A stretch of 64,000 nt of DNA from Fen-1254 sp963778945 (GCA_963778945.1 CAVZWL010000023.1:68572-132571); one strand, 5' to 3'. Numbered from the stretch's first letter, positions 38,457-48,835 are shown. Program-made: numbers and translations. The notes: generated by a model not told the origin, from the sequence alone.

Positions 38457-39066
38457 TGAGTTCTTCCTTTCAAGGAATTATTAAATTATAAACTTTATTG
38501 CAGTGATTGAATGGAAATATGAAAGCTGATTTGTCCATAAAATAAGATTTTTCATAAACAAGACGATCGAGGAGATAGAGACCCTCTTTCTTTAATCATT
38601 ATCTGTCCAATAATTACGAGTGCAATTTGCAAAAAATGAATGATCGGGAGTATCAGAATAAGTCTGATTTTCATGTAGGGTTTAGTTTACAGAGAGCGGA
38701 ACCGGGAAAACTCGGGAATGTCGTATACTTCCAATAGCAACCAAAATCTTTAAGCAAAACAGCATGAAATTGCCGAATCGGCGCCCGGCAGTCCGGGAAA
38801 AACGGATAGAATCGGGGAGAAGCATAGGAAAAAACTGATGGAAAAATCAGCTGAAAGACGGGACTATTCTAAAGTTTTACAGGAGAGAAATATAAATCCT
38901 TGAGACGCCGACAAAGACTCAGGAGTTGGAGATAGAAAGCGAATCCGTTTCAAATTAATTGATAAAGAGAATTCTGCAGAACCGACCTTCCATCTGCATT
39001 TTTTGATTTCGCAGACCGGCATAAAAAACGAGTACGATTATTTTATATAACTCATAACCGTATGGA
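38457..39066. other. Upstream region of the chemosensory operon
   Basis: 610 bp without a supported gene, between the end of the NarL-type regulator gene and cheW, both on the minus strand. It must carry the promoter of the long che run. It is AT-rich near cheW (38470-38560). I see no clear sigma-28 (TAAA-N15-GCCGATAA) or sigma-54 (GG-N10-GC) site, no RNA gene and no terminator with a clear stem. Confidence 0.45.
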
Positions 39067-39699
39067 TTACGTCAGCAGACCGTTCTGAAGGGCGTAGGTC
39101 ACAATTTGTGCATTGTTCTCAAGTTTCATTTTCTCCAAAATATGAGTCCGATGCGTACTTACCGTCTTGACGCTGACTGAGAGCTCCGCTCCAATCGCTT
39201 TTAATGACTTTCCCTTGGCCATCATAATCATGATTTGATATTCACGATCAGAGAGATGTTCATGTGGAAGCTTCGGGGAGCCCCGGCTTATATTCTGCGC
39301 GATGGATTCGGCGAGCACTTGAGAGATAAAAACTTTTCCTGAAGCAACTCTTCGAATTGCAGGTATGAGATGTTCAAGCGCAATATCTTTGGATAAATAT
39401 CCTGATGCACCGAGGTTCAATGCGCGAATTCCGAATACCTCTTCCGGATTCATGCTTAATATGAGAATTGCCATCTCAGGTTTTTCTGATTTAATTCTTT
39501 TTATTGCTTCAAATCCATCGAGTTTTGGCATAGAGAGGTCGAGTACAAGAACATCGTAATCTGTGTTCCGGATCTTCTCCATTACTTCAAGACCATCACA
39601 TGCCTCATCTTCAACTTTGATATCCGGTATATCTTTGAGGATTGTCTTGAGTCCTTTTCGGACTATCGGATGGTCGTCGGCAATAAGGACACGAATCAT
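39067..39699 (-). CDS. NarL/FixJ-type response regulator
   Basis: 210 aa, intact. Receiver domain with Asp8-Asp9 (LIADDHPIVRKGL), phospho-acceptor Asp54 in VLVLDLSMPKLDG, SxNP region and Lys in GYLSKDI; C-terminal LuxR HTH (HLSDREYQIMIMMAKGKSLKAIGAELSVSVKTVSTHRTHI). It starts 6 bp after the end of the kinase gene (39706), forming a two-component pair. Confidence 0.94.
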   Translation of the reverse strand: MIRVLIADDHPIVRKGLKTILKDIPDIKVEDEACDGLEVMEKIRNTDYDVLVLDLSMPKLDGFEAIKRIKSEKPEMAILILSMNPEEVFGIRALNLGASGYLSKDIALEHLIPAIRRVASGKVFISQVLAESIAQNISRGSPKLPHEHLSDREYQIMIMMAKGKSLKAIGAELSVSVKTVSTHRTHILEKMKLENNAQIVTYALQNGLLT

Positions 39700-39705
39700 G
39701 ATCTT

Positions 39706-42399
39706 CTATCTCCGCTTCTCTTGTTTGCTGAGCGGGACTTCCACTGTCAGCATTGTTCCGTTCCCCGGTTTTCCATCAAGGGTTAGAGTTCCGCTGATCG
39801 TCCGAATCCGCTCGCGTATACCGACTAATCCTAATGTAGTCGTGTTCGTCAATTCTTTCTTGGTAATGCCTCGACCATCATCACGAATAGAGAGGATTAT
39901 TGAATCCTGTCGCTGTATTAATCTGATATAAACGTGCTGTGCTTGTGCATGTCTCACGATGTTGGTTAACGCTTCCCGAAAAATCCGGTATAGAACCTCG
40001 CCTATCTTAGCTTTCACTTCGAACTCAGCAGGTTCGATTGTTACAATACCTAAAAGTCCTGTCTTTTTTTCTACTTGATCAATGTCCCATTGTATCGATC
40101 CGCCCAAACCAAGCGCCTCAAGCTGCGGCGGCCGTATTTCCTTTGAGATCCGCTTCACTGAGGCCAGCGCTTCATTTAACGCATCCATCATGCCGTCAAT
40201 CTTCATCATAACATCCGTATTATCCTTTACTCCCTCTAATCTAAGCCAACTTAGGTCAAATTTCAAGATGGTCAGTAACTGACCGAGCTCATCGTGAAGT
40301 TCGCGTGAAATTCGTTTCCGCTCTTCTTCAAGGACCTGTTCAAGGTGTTCAGTAAAATGCTGCAGCTGTTTGCGGGAAACGTCAAGTTCCTGCTCAGCTT
40401 TCCGGCGCTGCGTAATATCACGGCTCACCATGACCATTCGCTGTTCACCCGACGAAGTACTGTAGACTCGGCCTGAAGATTCAAACCAATGCCACCTGCC
40501 CAAATTGTCCCCGTAGCGATACATAACGCTTCCGCCCTGATTATCGAGAATCTCCTTCATCAGGGGCTTGTCTTTGCCGTAAACCCTGGAAAGCACGTTC
40601 GTACCGACCAAATCTGCCGGCTCAAAACCAAGGATCAGCTTGACGTTCGAACTGACATAAAGGAATTTTCCCTCAGCATCGATTTCGATGACAAGATCCG
40701 TAGAATTTTCAACAAGCAGACGATAACGTTCTTCACTTTCGCGTAAAGCTTCCTCCGCATGTTTACGTTCCGTAATATCGAAAACAAATCCTTCGTAATA
40801 AAGGATATTCCCCGATTTGTCTCTTAAATCGTGGACCGTCATTAAGACCCAGACTATCGATCCATCCTTTTTCCTCCACCGGGTCTCGCAACTTAATGCA
40901 ACATTTTCCCCGTAAGCATCGTGTTGCGCAATAAATCTTTTACGATCCTCATCGTCATAATAAATCGATTGTCCCATGTGGCATCCGATCAATTCATCCA
41001 CATTGTCATAACCTAACAGTTTTGCGATACTGGTATTAGCGCTGAGCATTTCCCCTGCTCGCGTTGATTGATATATGCCGATGGGAGCCCAGGTGACAAT
41101 ATCCCGGTATTTCTTTTCACTTTCTCGAAGAGCTCTCTCTACCCGTTTTTGTTCCGTGACATCGCGATCGATGCCGATAGAGTACGGCTCTCCGCGCCAG
41201 GTGATAGGCACACCGGTATACTCGATGATATTGTCTTTTCCATCCGGACGGATCCATGAAAAAGAGCCCTGATAAATTTCTCCCTTCGCAAGGGCTTCCA
41301 GGCGATTGGAATTCGCACTTTCTTCAAGCGTGATTTGCAGTTCTTGAATGCCTACGCGCTGCAGCTCTTCGCGGGTTCGCCCTGCCATGGAAGCGTAGCG
41401 TTCATTACACTCGATAAGCTTTCTCTTATAGGGATCAGGATTATTCGTGTATATGCAAATACCGTCGAAAACATTTTCAAATATCATCCGGAATCTTTCC
41501 TCGGAATCCCGGACTGCTTCTTCCGCCCGTTTGCGCATGGTAATGTCGGTCGCCATAACAAGGCGAGCCGGTTTTTCTTCAAATATCAAATCGTGCGTTG
41601 TAATCTCGACATCTATGACCGTTCCGTCTTTTTTCCTATGGCAGAAGGATCCCGCTTTGCGCAGCGCTTCTCCGCCGGCCTCTACAGACTGCAGAAATCG
41701 AGTCTCTTCTTCATCATTGTAAAGCTCTTTGATCGTCATGGAAAGAAATTCTTCTGCTGAGTAGCCGTACTGCTGAACCGCAGCATCATTCACGGCAAGA
41801 AAAGCAAGCGTCGTACGGTCATACACCCAAAGTGGGATTGGATTATTAAGAAAAAGCATACGGTAGTGCTCTTCCTTGCTCGCCAATATCTTTTCAATTT
41901 CTGCCCGTTCGGATATTTCATTCAATAATTTCTTATTAACGGTTTCCAGTTTTTTGGTCCGCTGCTTTACCCGCCTGTCAAGCATTTTGGCTGCATCACG
42001 AAGTTCGTCCTCATTCTGCTTTATTCTCTCCATCAAACGCACATACGCAAGCAGTACCTGTTTTGAGATCGGCTTTACCAGATAGCCTTCTGCCCCGGCA
42101 TCCAGGCCCTGAACCTGATTTTTACTTTCGATCTCTACGCCGGAGATCAAGACAACAAGAGTATGTTTGATGTCCGGATTGTTCTTGATTTGCCGGCATA
42201 TTTCAACACCGTTCATATCGGCCAGAAAGACATCGAGCATGAGCAGGTCCGGATTACACTCATTCAACAATCGCAGACAATCAGTCCCGGTCTCTGCCTC
42301 CAAAATTTCATATCCTTCGCTTTTCAGGATGTAAGAAAGAATTCGCAAATATGCCGTGTTATCATCGACAATGAGTATTTTAAAATCTCTTTTCTTCAT
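39706..42399 (-). CDS. Multi-PAS histidine kinase with N-terminal receiver and HisKA_3 core
   Basis: 897 aa, intact, cytoplasmic. Order: receiver (about 5-125; ILIVDDNTAYLRIL, DLLMLDVFLADMNG), coiled coil, four PAS/PAC modules (about 180-670, each ending in DITxRKxAE-like linkers), then HisKA_3 with the phospho-His in RKRISRELHDELGQLLTIL and HATPase (EALTNIVRHAQAQHV, IRDDGRGI, LGLVGIRERI). The core is of the NarX/DegS type that pairs with NarL-type regulators, as encoded next door. Input signal is unknown. Confidence 0.94.
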   Translation of the reverse strand: MKKRDFKILIVDDNTAYLRILSYILKSEGYEILEAETGTDCLRLLNECNPDLLMLDVFLADMNGVEICRQIKNNPDIKHTLVVLISGVEIESKNQVQGLDAGAEGYLVKPISKQVLLAYVRLMERIKQNEDELRDAAKMLDRRVKQRTKKLETVNKKLLNEISERAEIEKILASKEEHYRMLFLNNPIPLWVYDRTTLAFLAVNDAAVQQYGYSAEEFLSMTIKELYNDEEETRFLQSVEAGGEALRKAGSFCHRKKDGTVIDVEITTHDLIFEEKPARLVMATDITMRKRAEEAVRDSEERFRMIFENVFDGICIYTNNPDPYKRKLIECNERYASMAGRTREELQRVGIQELQITLEESANSNRLEALAKGEIYQGSFSWIRPDGKDNIIEYTGVPITWRGEPYSIGIDRDVTEQKRVERALRESEKKYRDIVTWAPIGIYQSTRAGEMLSANTSIAKLLGYDNVDELIGCHMGQSIYYDDEDRKRFIAQHDAYGENVALSCETRWRKKDGSIVWVLMTVHDLRDKSGNILYYEGFVFDITERKHAEEALRESEERYRLLVENSTDLVIEIDAEGKFLYVSSNVKLILGFEPADLVGTNVLSRVYGKDKPLMKEILDNQGGSVMYRYGDNLGRWHWFESSGRVYSTSSGEQRMVMVSRDITQRRKAEQELDVSRKQLQHFTEHLEQVLEEERKRISRELHDELGQLLTILKFDLSWLRLEGVKDNTDVMMKIDGMMDALNEALASVKRISKEIRPPQLEALGLGGSIQWDIDQVEKKTGLLGIVTIEPAEFEVKAKIGEVLYRIFREALTNIVRHAQAQHVYIRLIQRQDSIILSIRDDGRGITKKELTNTTTLGLVGIRERIRTISGTLTLDGKPGNGTMLTVEVPLSKQEKRR

Positions 42400-42878
42400 A
42401 ATAGCCGCTTCCCTTAACTATTGAAAACATCGGACAGATGGCGCGCCATCCATTAAGTTATCGGGCATAGATCATGAATTGCTTCGTTTTGAGAAAGAAT
42501 ATATGCCGGTAAATAAATAGAGGAGGCATGAAATATTTCTTTCTGCATACGAAAGCCCATCGAACAAGAAATAAATACTTTAAAAAAAAATTGTAAATGC
42601 TTTATATTGTATTTTGTTTGTTGCATATTGTGGTATAAATTAAGTAAAAAGGCAACTTGTATTAATAGTTATAGAATGTACCGGTTTAGAGTGTAAAAAG
42701 CACCGTTTTTGCGAACATTATAGAAATTGCAGCAGATTATATTCTTTTGGAGCTGGTTCTTTCCGTGTAAGTGTTAAGTAACAAAATTGTTCGTACATTT
42801 ACTTTATGTAGGGAATTGGACATGTTCGGCAAAATCCGGTATGGTGTTTATGAACGAGAATAGCAGGAGCAGAAACTG
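42400..42878. promoter_or_regulatory. AT-rich divergent promoter region
   Basis: 479 bp between divergent genes (multi-PAS kinase leftwards, receiver gene rightwards). The segment 42570-42700 is strongly AT-rich (runs of A, then TTTGTTTGTTGCATATTGTGG-type sequence followed by TATAAAT), as expected for promoters in this group. No specific operator was recognised. Confidence 0.4.
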
Positions 42879-43685
42879 ATGGCAGCGCAAGTCAATATTC
42901 TTATTGTCGAAGATAGTCCGACGCAGACTAAACTCCTTCGTATAATTCTCGAAGAGAAAGGATATGTTATAGATTCTGCACCCAACGGCGTTAAAGCGCT
43001 GGAACGGGTCCGTCGAAAAAAACCGAATCTGGTCATAACCGATATTATCATGCCTGAGATGGATGGTTTTGCACTTTGCAAGACATTAAAAAGCGATCCC
43101 GACCTGAAACACATTCCAGTGATGCTGCTGACCTCGTTGTCTGATCCTCAAGATGTTATAAAAGCTCTCCAAGCCGGGGCTGACAACTTTCTGACAAAGC
43201 CCTACGAGGATACTTTTCTTATTTCACGAATACAGTATATCTTTGCCAATCAGGAATTGCGGAAATATCGGAGTCTGAATTCAGAAATTGAAATTATGTT
43301 TGCAGGGCAGAAATACTTTTTCAATTCCGATAAGATGCAGATCATCGATCTTTTGCTTTCGACTTATGAGAACGCCGTCCAAAAAAGTAATGAACTTCAC
43401 AAAGCTCACGACGATCTTATAGAAATCCACAGGCAGCTTGAGCAGAAAAATATCGACCTCGAACGACTGAACCAAAATTTGTTGCAGGCCATAGCGGAAG
43501 TAAAGACATTAAGCGGATTGCTTCCTATTTGCGCCTACTGTAAAAAAGTGCGTGATGATGACGGTTATTGGAATCAAATCGAAGCGTACATGGCAAAAAG
43601 AGTCGATGTCGAATTTACTCACGGCATATGTCCCGATTGTGCAAATAAATTTTTCCCCGGCGTGATTTCAAAAAAATCCACCTGA
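42879..43685 (+). CDS. Receiver protein with coiled coil and four-cysteine C-terminal motif
   Basis: 268 aa, intact; start supported by AGGAG 9 bases upstream. Receiver domain 5-125 (ILIVEDSPTQTKLL, Asp55 in LVITDIIMPEMDG, LTSLSD, FLTKPYED). Residues about 165-210 form a coiled coil (HDDLIEIHRQLEQKNIDLERLNQNLLQ). The tail has GLLPICAYCKKVRDDDGYW and HGICPDCANKFFP, placing Cys218, Cys221, Cys251 and Cys254 as a probable metal-binding set. This tail is seen repeatedly at the C-terminus of bacterial signalling proteins but has no established function known to me. The gene is divergent from the two-component pair. Confidence 0.88.
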   Translation: MAAQVNILIVEDSPTQTKLLRIILEEKGYVIDSAPNGVKALERVRRKKPNLVITDIIMPEMDGFALCKTLKSDPDLKHIPVMLLTSLSDPQDVIKALQAGADNFLTKPYEDTFLISRIQYIFANQELRKYRSLNSEIEIMFAGQKYFFNSDKMQIIDLLLSTYENAVQKSNELHKAHDDLIEIHRQLEQKNIDLERLNQNLLQAIAEVKTLSGLLPICAYCKKVRDDDGYWNQIEAYMAKRVDVEFTHGICPDCANKFFPGVISKKST

Positions 43686-44197
43686 AACTTTAGCTGCGGC
43701 GAGAGATATTGGTTGAGTATTCAACAGACAACGATACATAGTGTTTCTCATTGATGCTCTGTCATGCATGATAAAGAGACACACCTTTCGCAAAGTTCTT
43801 CTCTTCATAACATATTCCTCCTCCTGGAGTTACCTCTCCATGTATCGGGATATCAGGCTATGAAATCCGCAATCCGCTGACAGATTCAGAGCAGCTGCCT
43901 GCAACTGTGTTTATTCTTGAATAAGGATCACAAGGAATGATAAATTTATTATTTTCATTTCTCTCCGGCCTCTGAGTACCCGAGCTTTGTGAAGCAGGAT
44001 ATTTCCCTATCCCTCCTTCGAACACTTGAAATGTCTCTACTCGTTCAAGCAGGTATGCTTGATATTGGAAGTATACGAACTCATCGTTGGCGCAGGATTC
44101 GGGACATGTCGCCTGCCGGAGACTTAAGCATGAAACACGAGAAACAGTCCGATCATTTGAACAAAGATTCCGTCTTTATGACCCGCGGCGTTATCGT
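43686..44197. other. Intergenic region, no gene recognised
   Basis: 512 bp between convergent genes (receiver protein on plus, NCS2 permease on minus). Short open frames here lack ribosome-binding sites and family features. No clear terminator hairpin was found. The GTTGAGTATTCAAC palindrome near 43712-43725 is the only local symmetry noted. Confidence 0.4.
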
Positions 44198-45508
44198 TCA
44201 ATACGGATAGAAAATAAAAAACATCAGGGACAATCCGGCCATCACCCACATGCCGGGATGCATATCCTTTGCTTTACCATTCAGTACTTTGAATAAGGGA
44301 TAGAGAACAAAACCGGCCGTCATTCCGATTCCGATATTATATGTAAAACTCATCAGCGTTATTACACAGAATGCCGGAAGAGCTTCCGATAAATCGTCAA
44401 AACGGAGTTTTGCCGCGGGAGCGATCATGAGCACACCTACGATTATAAGAGAAGGACCGTATGCAAAACCGGGAATAACGGTAAAAAACGGTGCAAAGAA
44501 AAGAGCGCTGAGGAAAAGGAGCGCTGTAACTACAGCGGTCAACCCGGATCTTCCGCCAGCCGCAATTCCAGTTGCCGATTCGATGTAAGCGCCTGTAGTT
44601 GTTGTTCCAAGCAATGAGGATACGGTGGTCGCAACCGCATCTACCAACATAGGTTTTTCAATTCCCGGAAGATTTCCATTCTCATCCAACATCTCCGCTT
44701 TGTAGCCGAGCGCTATGAGTGTCCCAATTGTGTCTAAAAAAGCCATAACAAATATCGTAAGCACAACGGAGAACATTCCCCAGCTTAAAGTACCGGCAAT
44801 GTCGAGTCGAAGAAAAATAGGCGTCAGAGGAGGCGGCAGACTGAGCCATTGTATGGGCAAAGGGACCAATCGGAGGATGAATCCAAGCAGGGTAACAGTG
44901 AGGATGCCTATCAGCATTGCGCCGTTCACACGTTTGAGCATCAAAAAACCAATCAGCAAAAACCCGAATATTGCAAGCATGATTTCGGGTTTATGCAGAT
45001 TCCCCACATGGACCGGTGCACCTGGGATTCCAAGCTGAACGATGCCCGTCTCGTTCAAACCAATAAATGCAAGGAACAATCCGATACCGACCGTAAAAGC
45101 TATTTTGAGCGATTGGGGAATCGCTTCGGCAAGCCAGCTGCGAATTTTAAAGAGTGTAAGGATCGTAAAGAGCACTCCGCTTACAAAAATTGCTCCCAGC
45201 GCCGTTTCCCAGGAATAACCCATCACTTTAACAACCGTAAATGCAATAAAAGCATTTTCTCCCATATACGGCGCTATAGCGAACGGACGCTTGGCATACA
45301 AACCCATCAGTATCGTTCCAAAAAACGCGCTGAGAATTGTAGCGGTCATAGAAGCGCCGAACGGCATTCCGGCTGCCTCTAATATTTTAGGATTGACGAC
45401 GATAATATATGCCATCGTTATAAATATTGTTATTCCGGCCGTAATTTCCCGCCGGATTGTTGTGCCGAGTATTTTCAAATCAAAATATTTGAGTATGATG
45501 TTTTTCAT
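44198..45508 (-). CDS. NCS2-family purine (adenine/guanine/hypoxanthine) permease
   Basis: 436 aa, intact, about 12-14 membrane segments. AzgA/PbuG-type signatures: ITAGITIFITMAYIIVVNP near the N-terminus, PYMGENAFIAFTVV, GLFLAFIGLNETGIV and LLGTTTTGAYIESATGIAAGGRSGLTAV. Proton-coupled purine uptake is the family function. The gene follows the amino-acid permease by about 150 bp. No purine riboswitch was recognised upstream. Confidence 0.92.
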   Translation of the reverse strand: MKNIILKYFDLKILGTTIRREITAGITIFITMAYIIVVNPKILEAAGMPFGASMTATILSAFFGTILMGLYAKRPFAIAPYMGENAFIAFTVVKVMGYSWETALGAIFVSGVLFTILTLFKIRSWLAEAIPQSLKIAFTVGIGLFLAFIGLNETGIVQLGIPGAPVHVGNLHKPEIMLAIFGFLLIGFLMLKRVNGAMLIGILTVTLLGFILRLVPLPIQWLSLPPPLTPIFLRLDIAGTLSWGMFSVVLTIFVMAFLDTIGTLIALGYKAEMLDENGNLPGIEKPMLVDAVATTVSSLLGTTTTGAYIESATGIAAGGRSGLTAVVTALLFLSALFFAPFFTVIPGFAYGPSLIIVGVLMIAPAAKLRFDDLSEALPAFCVITLMSFTYNIGIGMTAGFVLYPLFKVLNGKAKDMHPGMWVMAGLSLMFFIFYPY

Positions 45509-45657
45509 AATCCCGATGAAATTTTATTTTTGTGAGCGTTCGATGATGTCTTATACTGCATCATTTCAATGTCAAATGAACAGTATGGAATATTTTCTAA
45601 AAGACGAAATGAGCTGTATTATGTTATTCCATTATCGTTTTATGCCGGCAAAATTTA

Positions 45658-47052
45658 TTATTTGAGTTGTTCCAGCGCCGTCTTTTGCTCTTCTTGCCGT
45701 TCAAACGGCCATTCATGAAGAATCCGGCCGCGTACGATATACACAATGATACCAACCGCGACAACGCCGCTGCCGGCAGCCATGAATGCAGTGCCTGTCG
45801 AATAGAAAATGGTTGCCCACATCACAAGCGCCAGGAGAGCGGGAACAGGATATATCCACATCTTGAACGGCAGTCGTTCCGACGGCCATTGCCGCCGGAG
45901 AAGCATTACACCTACCGCCTGCCCCATGAACTGTACAAGAATGCGCATGGCAAGAATCGCTTTAATCACATCGGTCAGTTTAAAGAACAGACTAAACACG
46001 AACGCCGTCCCTCCCAGCATGAGAAGTGAAACATGGGGAAAATGCTTTGTCGGATGGAGCCGAGCGAACGGCGAGAAAAATGCGCCGTCGGTTGCGGCTG
46101 CATATGGAATGCGGGAATATCCGAGTAAAGCTGAGAACAGCGATGCAAACGCAATCCAGAGTATGAGAATTGTCGCTATGGTCGCTGCATGTCCGCCATA
46201 GATACGCTCGACGAAAGTACTGACAATATAGGGAGACTCTGCAATTTGCCTCCATGGAACAACGCCGAAGATGCTAAGCTGCATTGCAAGATAGAGTATC
46301 GCAATTCCCGCTATGGAAATGAAAATGCTTCGCGGAATATTTATTTCCGGTGATTGAACCTCTCCTCCAAGCTGGCACACATTATAGTAACCAAGGTATG
46401 TATAGATGGTCTGGACCGTTGCCTGACCCAGACCTGCAAAAAACAACCACGAAAAATTCCACGCACCAGCAGGGAAATCGAACGCCAGCCGGCTCTCAAA
46501 GTGCGTAACTCCTCCCCAGATAAGCCAGACAAACGTAAGTACCACGCCGGTCCATAACAGGAGCGACAACCTGCCGACCGTAGTAATGCGTCTATAGAGA
46601 AGAATCACGAGGGCCACAACGAGAGTGCCGGATATGGCTTTTTGCTCCAGGCCTGTCAAGGGCACGAGATATGTAAAGTACTGGGAGAAACCGATTGCGC
46701 CGGAGGCGATTACCAGCGGGGCCTGAAACATTGTCTGCCATATCAGGAGAAACGACATCGCCTTGCCCCAACGGGCAGGTCCGTACGACTCGCGCAGAAA
46801 GAAGTAGCTGCCCCCTGCCCTGGGCATCGCGGCCCCTAGTTCCGACCAAACAAAACCGTCCATTAACGCAAGTACTGCACCCGCGACCCATGCGACCATT
46901 GCCTGGGGGCCGCCCATGGTTTTTACAACGAAGGGGACGACAATAAAGGGACCGATACCCACCATGTTGATCATGTTGAGCGCGGTGGCTTCTTTAAAAC
47001 CGAGGCCGCGCTCGAGATACGCATCAGTATTGCCGGATGAAGAGACAGACAT
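45658..47052 (-). CDS. APC-superfamily amino-acid permease
   Basis: 464 aa, intact, about 12 membrane segments. The N-terminal APC motif is GLGFKEATALNMINMVGIGPFIVVPFV, then GAAMPRAGGSYFFLRESYGP and the later YTYLGYYNVCQLGGEVQSPEINIPRSI (conserved 'E ... P.NIPRS' motif). It imports or exchanges an amino acid or amine; the substrate cannot be assigned. An operon with the NCS2 gene 149 bp downstream is possible but the gap is large. Confidence 0.9.
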   Translation of the reverse strand: MSVSSSGNTDAYLERGLGFKEATALNMINMVGIGPFIVVPFVVKTMGGPQAMVAWVAGAVLALMDGFVWSELGAAMPRAGGSYFFLRESYGPARWGKAMSFLLIWQTMFQAPLVIASGAIGFSQYFTYLVPLTGLEQKAISGTLVVALVILLYRRITTVGRLSLLLWTGVVLTFVWLIWGGVTHFESRLAFDFPAGAWNFSWLFFAGLGQATVQTIYTYLGYYNVCQLGGEVQSPEINIPRSIFISIAGIAILYLAMQLSIFGVVPWRQIAESPYIVSTFVERIYGGHAATIATILILWIAFASLFSALLGYSRIPYAAATDGAFFSPFARLHPTKHFPHVSLLMLGGTAFVFSLFFKLTDVIKAILAMRILVQFMGQAVGVMLLRRQWPSERLPFKMWIYPVPALLALVMWATIFYSTGTAFMAAGSGVVAVGIIVYIVRGRILHEWPFERQEEQKTALEQLK

Positions 47053-47535
47053 GAGAACACCTTCGGATCAATCCCGGTGAATTGAATACAAGCAATCGTC
47101 ATCCCGAGATGAACCGAGGCGCGACGAACCATTTCTGCCCGCATAAGTCATGCAGGTCAGCAGCAGTTCTTCAGCAATCATGAGACAATCTTTGCTTATT
47201 GTGCTGTGCCATGGTGTTTCTCTTCTTTATGACGTGCCCCGATCGATGAGCAAATGATAAGATAGTATTTTTTCAATATCAAGCATTGGCAGCTTGAAAA
47301 AGAAAAGAAGAGTGAATTCGATGTTGCCAATTTTGAGAACGGAAAATCTCTGCTGCAAGTCTGCAATTTAACGAACGCTAGAGAATAAAATGGCACTCAT
47401 TGAAGTTGTGTACGCCAGGAGCATCGGGACTGCATTCCGTTCATCCAAACGGCATCTCCGCCTTTTGGTTTACGCTCCTTTGTGTCCAGAAGACAGGCGA
47501 GCGGGATTCTGGAAAACGGGACTTTCATAGGCCTG

Positions 47536-47550
47536 CCTGCCGAAGGCGGG
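47536..47550. repeat. REP-like hairpin
   Basis: CCTGCC and GGCGGG pair (one G-U) around GAA. A related GC-rich motif (GCCTGCCCGCC) occurs at 15902, which suggests a dispersed family in this genome. Confidence 0.5.
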
Positions 47551-47650
47551 ACATCCGGTTCTTCTGGATTCCTCCCGGCTTTATCGGAACGGGAATGTTA
47601 GTGCTTTTTGTTTTTGCGTATCGTCAGTTAGAAGCGGTCTCAAAAATGAT

Positions 47651-47681
47651 CTGTCCCCACAAGATCACTCGGGGATGACAG
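47651..47681. repeat. Imperfect hairpin of REP type
   Basis: CTGTCCCC (47651-47658) pairs with GGGGATGACAG (47671-47681) with a small bulge. It lies about 70 bp from the 3' end of the GH53 gene, whose transcript it is downstream of, so a transcript-end role is also possible. Confidence 0.45.
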
Positions 47682-47748
47682 TCCTGGACAAGTATGTTCT
47701 ATTGACTGATGTCAATATTCAACGATCATATCCTGTTTGATTGCAACG

Positions 47749-48810
47749 CTACTTTCTTGTGAATTTATCAAACACATTGATCACGGGCAGTACATTCCCA
47801 TTATCGTCAAAGAAACTTCTTGAACCGCTCTTTACGGCAGGCTCCCACCAAAAAACACCTGCACCTCTATTCTCAGGCACACTCATGACAATCCGATTCA
47901 CTTCTTCCAGAAATTCTTTTTGTCCTTCAGGTGACTCTTCAAACGGTGCATTTTTAGAAATATATTCCTTTGGTTTCCAGTTATAGGCAGCCTCAACAAC
48001 AATAATATCCTTCTTATATTCATGAGCGGCAAAGATTAAACATTCCCGTAAGTCGAGTAAACTGCCGTGCCACCAAGGATAATAGGATTGACCGATGACA
48101 TCGTAATGTATGTCAAATGAATTAAGTTTGTCGAAAAAATATTTTGTCCGGTCTTTGTTCCCTCCCTGATCGATGTGAATCATAATTTGAGGGCATGGGT
48201 TATTTCCGCAGCCGGCATAGACTCCGCTAATGCCCGCTTGCAGCAATTCGGCAAAATTCTTCCAGTTTTCCGGCAGTTTCCCGTCCGGCCACAGCATCCC
48301 GTTGATAATTTCATTCCCAATCTGAACCATTTCAGGAAATACACCCGAGTCGCGAAATGCGGTCATTGTAACCTTTGTATATTCAAAAACCGCCCGGACT
48401 AAATCATCATGAGATTTTCCCTCCCACGCTTTCGGGATAAATTGTTTTTGCGGATCAGCCCATGTATCGGAATAATGATAATCGAGCAGGAGCTTAAAAC
48501 CCTGCCGTTTTGCATTTTTTGCTGATGCAATGGTGTACTCAAGATTATTCGGCAAATCTTTTGGAGTATGGAATAACCGCAGACGCACCCAATTATATCC
48601 GTGATTTCTGAATATTTGCAAACACGGTTTTGGCTGTCCCTGTTCTTTAAAAGCAAAACCTCCATCTTCCGCTTGCTTCATAAAAGACAAATCCGCTCCA
48701 ATGGCGTAATTTTGCGCTTCGGATTCAACACTGAGAATGAATAAAAGGCAAATAAGAAGACCAGTTTGCTTCCGCATAAAGGGAACCAAAGTTCTTAGAA
48801 GTATTTTCAT
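47749..48810 (-). CDS. Secreted GH53 endo-beta-1,4-galactanase
   Basis: 353 aa, intact; the ATG at 48810 has GAGG 6 bases upstream. Signal peptide within residues 12-33 (QTGLLICLLFILSVESEAQ). GH53 features: IGADLSFMKQAEDGG, WVRLRLFHTP, LLLDYHYSDTWADPQKQ, the acid/base Glu in VQIGNEIINGMLWPDG, and the nucleophile Glu in DIIVVEAAYNW. It cleaves beta-1,4-galactan side chains of pectin. It is the downstream partner of the GH2 gene (25 bp gap), giving an endo/exo galactan pair. Confidence 0.95.
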   Translation of the reverse strand: MKILLRTLVPFMRKQTGLLICLLFILSVESEAQNYAIGADLSFMKQAEDGGFAFKEQGQPKPCLQIFRNHGYNWVRLRLFHTPKDLPNNLEYTIASAKNAKRQGFKLLLDYHYSDTWADPQKQFIPKAWEGKSHDDLVRAVFEYTKVTMTAFRDSGVFPEMVQIGNEIINGMLWPDGKLPENWKNFAELLQAGISGVYAGCGNNPCPQIMIHIDQGGNKDRTKYFFDKLNSFDIHYDVIGQSYYPWWHGSLLDLRECLIFAAHEYKKDIIVVEAAYNWKPKEYISKNAPFEESPEGQKEFLEEVNRIVMSVPENRGAGVFWWEPAVKSGSRSFFDDNGNVLPVINVFDKFTRK

Positions 48811-48835
48811 AGAGCCCTCAAATGAACCGTTTGAA

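Larger units (their letters stand above)
47053..47748. other. Intergenic region with dispersed palindromic elements
   Basis: 696 bp without a supported gene. It contains two REP-like hairpins: CCTGCC-GAA-GGCGGG at 47536-47550 inside a GCCTGCCTGCC context, and CTGTCCCC paired with GGGGATGACAG at 47651-47681. The part upstream of the APC permease (47053-47350) probably holds its promoter. Otherwise nothing recognised. Confidence 0.5.

Noticed and set aside
43989..44210. 73-codon plus-strand open frame
   Set aside because: No ribosome-binding site, no family features, and its 3' end overlaps the NCS2 gene tail.
45509..45657. Purine riboswitch upstream of the NCS2 permease
   Set aside because: The conserved core elements of the purine aptamer and its paired loops were not found in the 149-bp leader.
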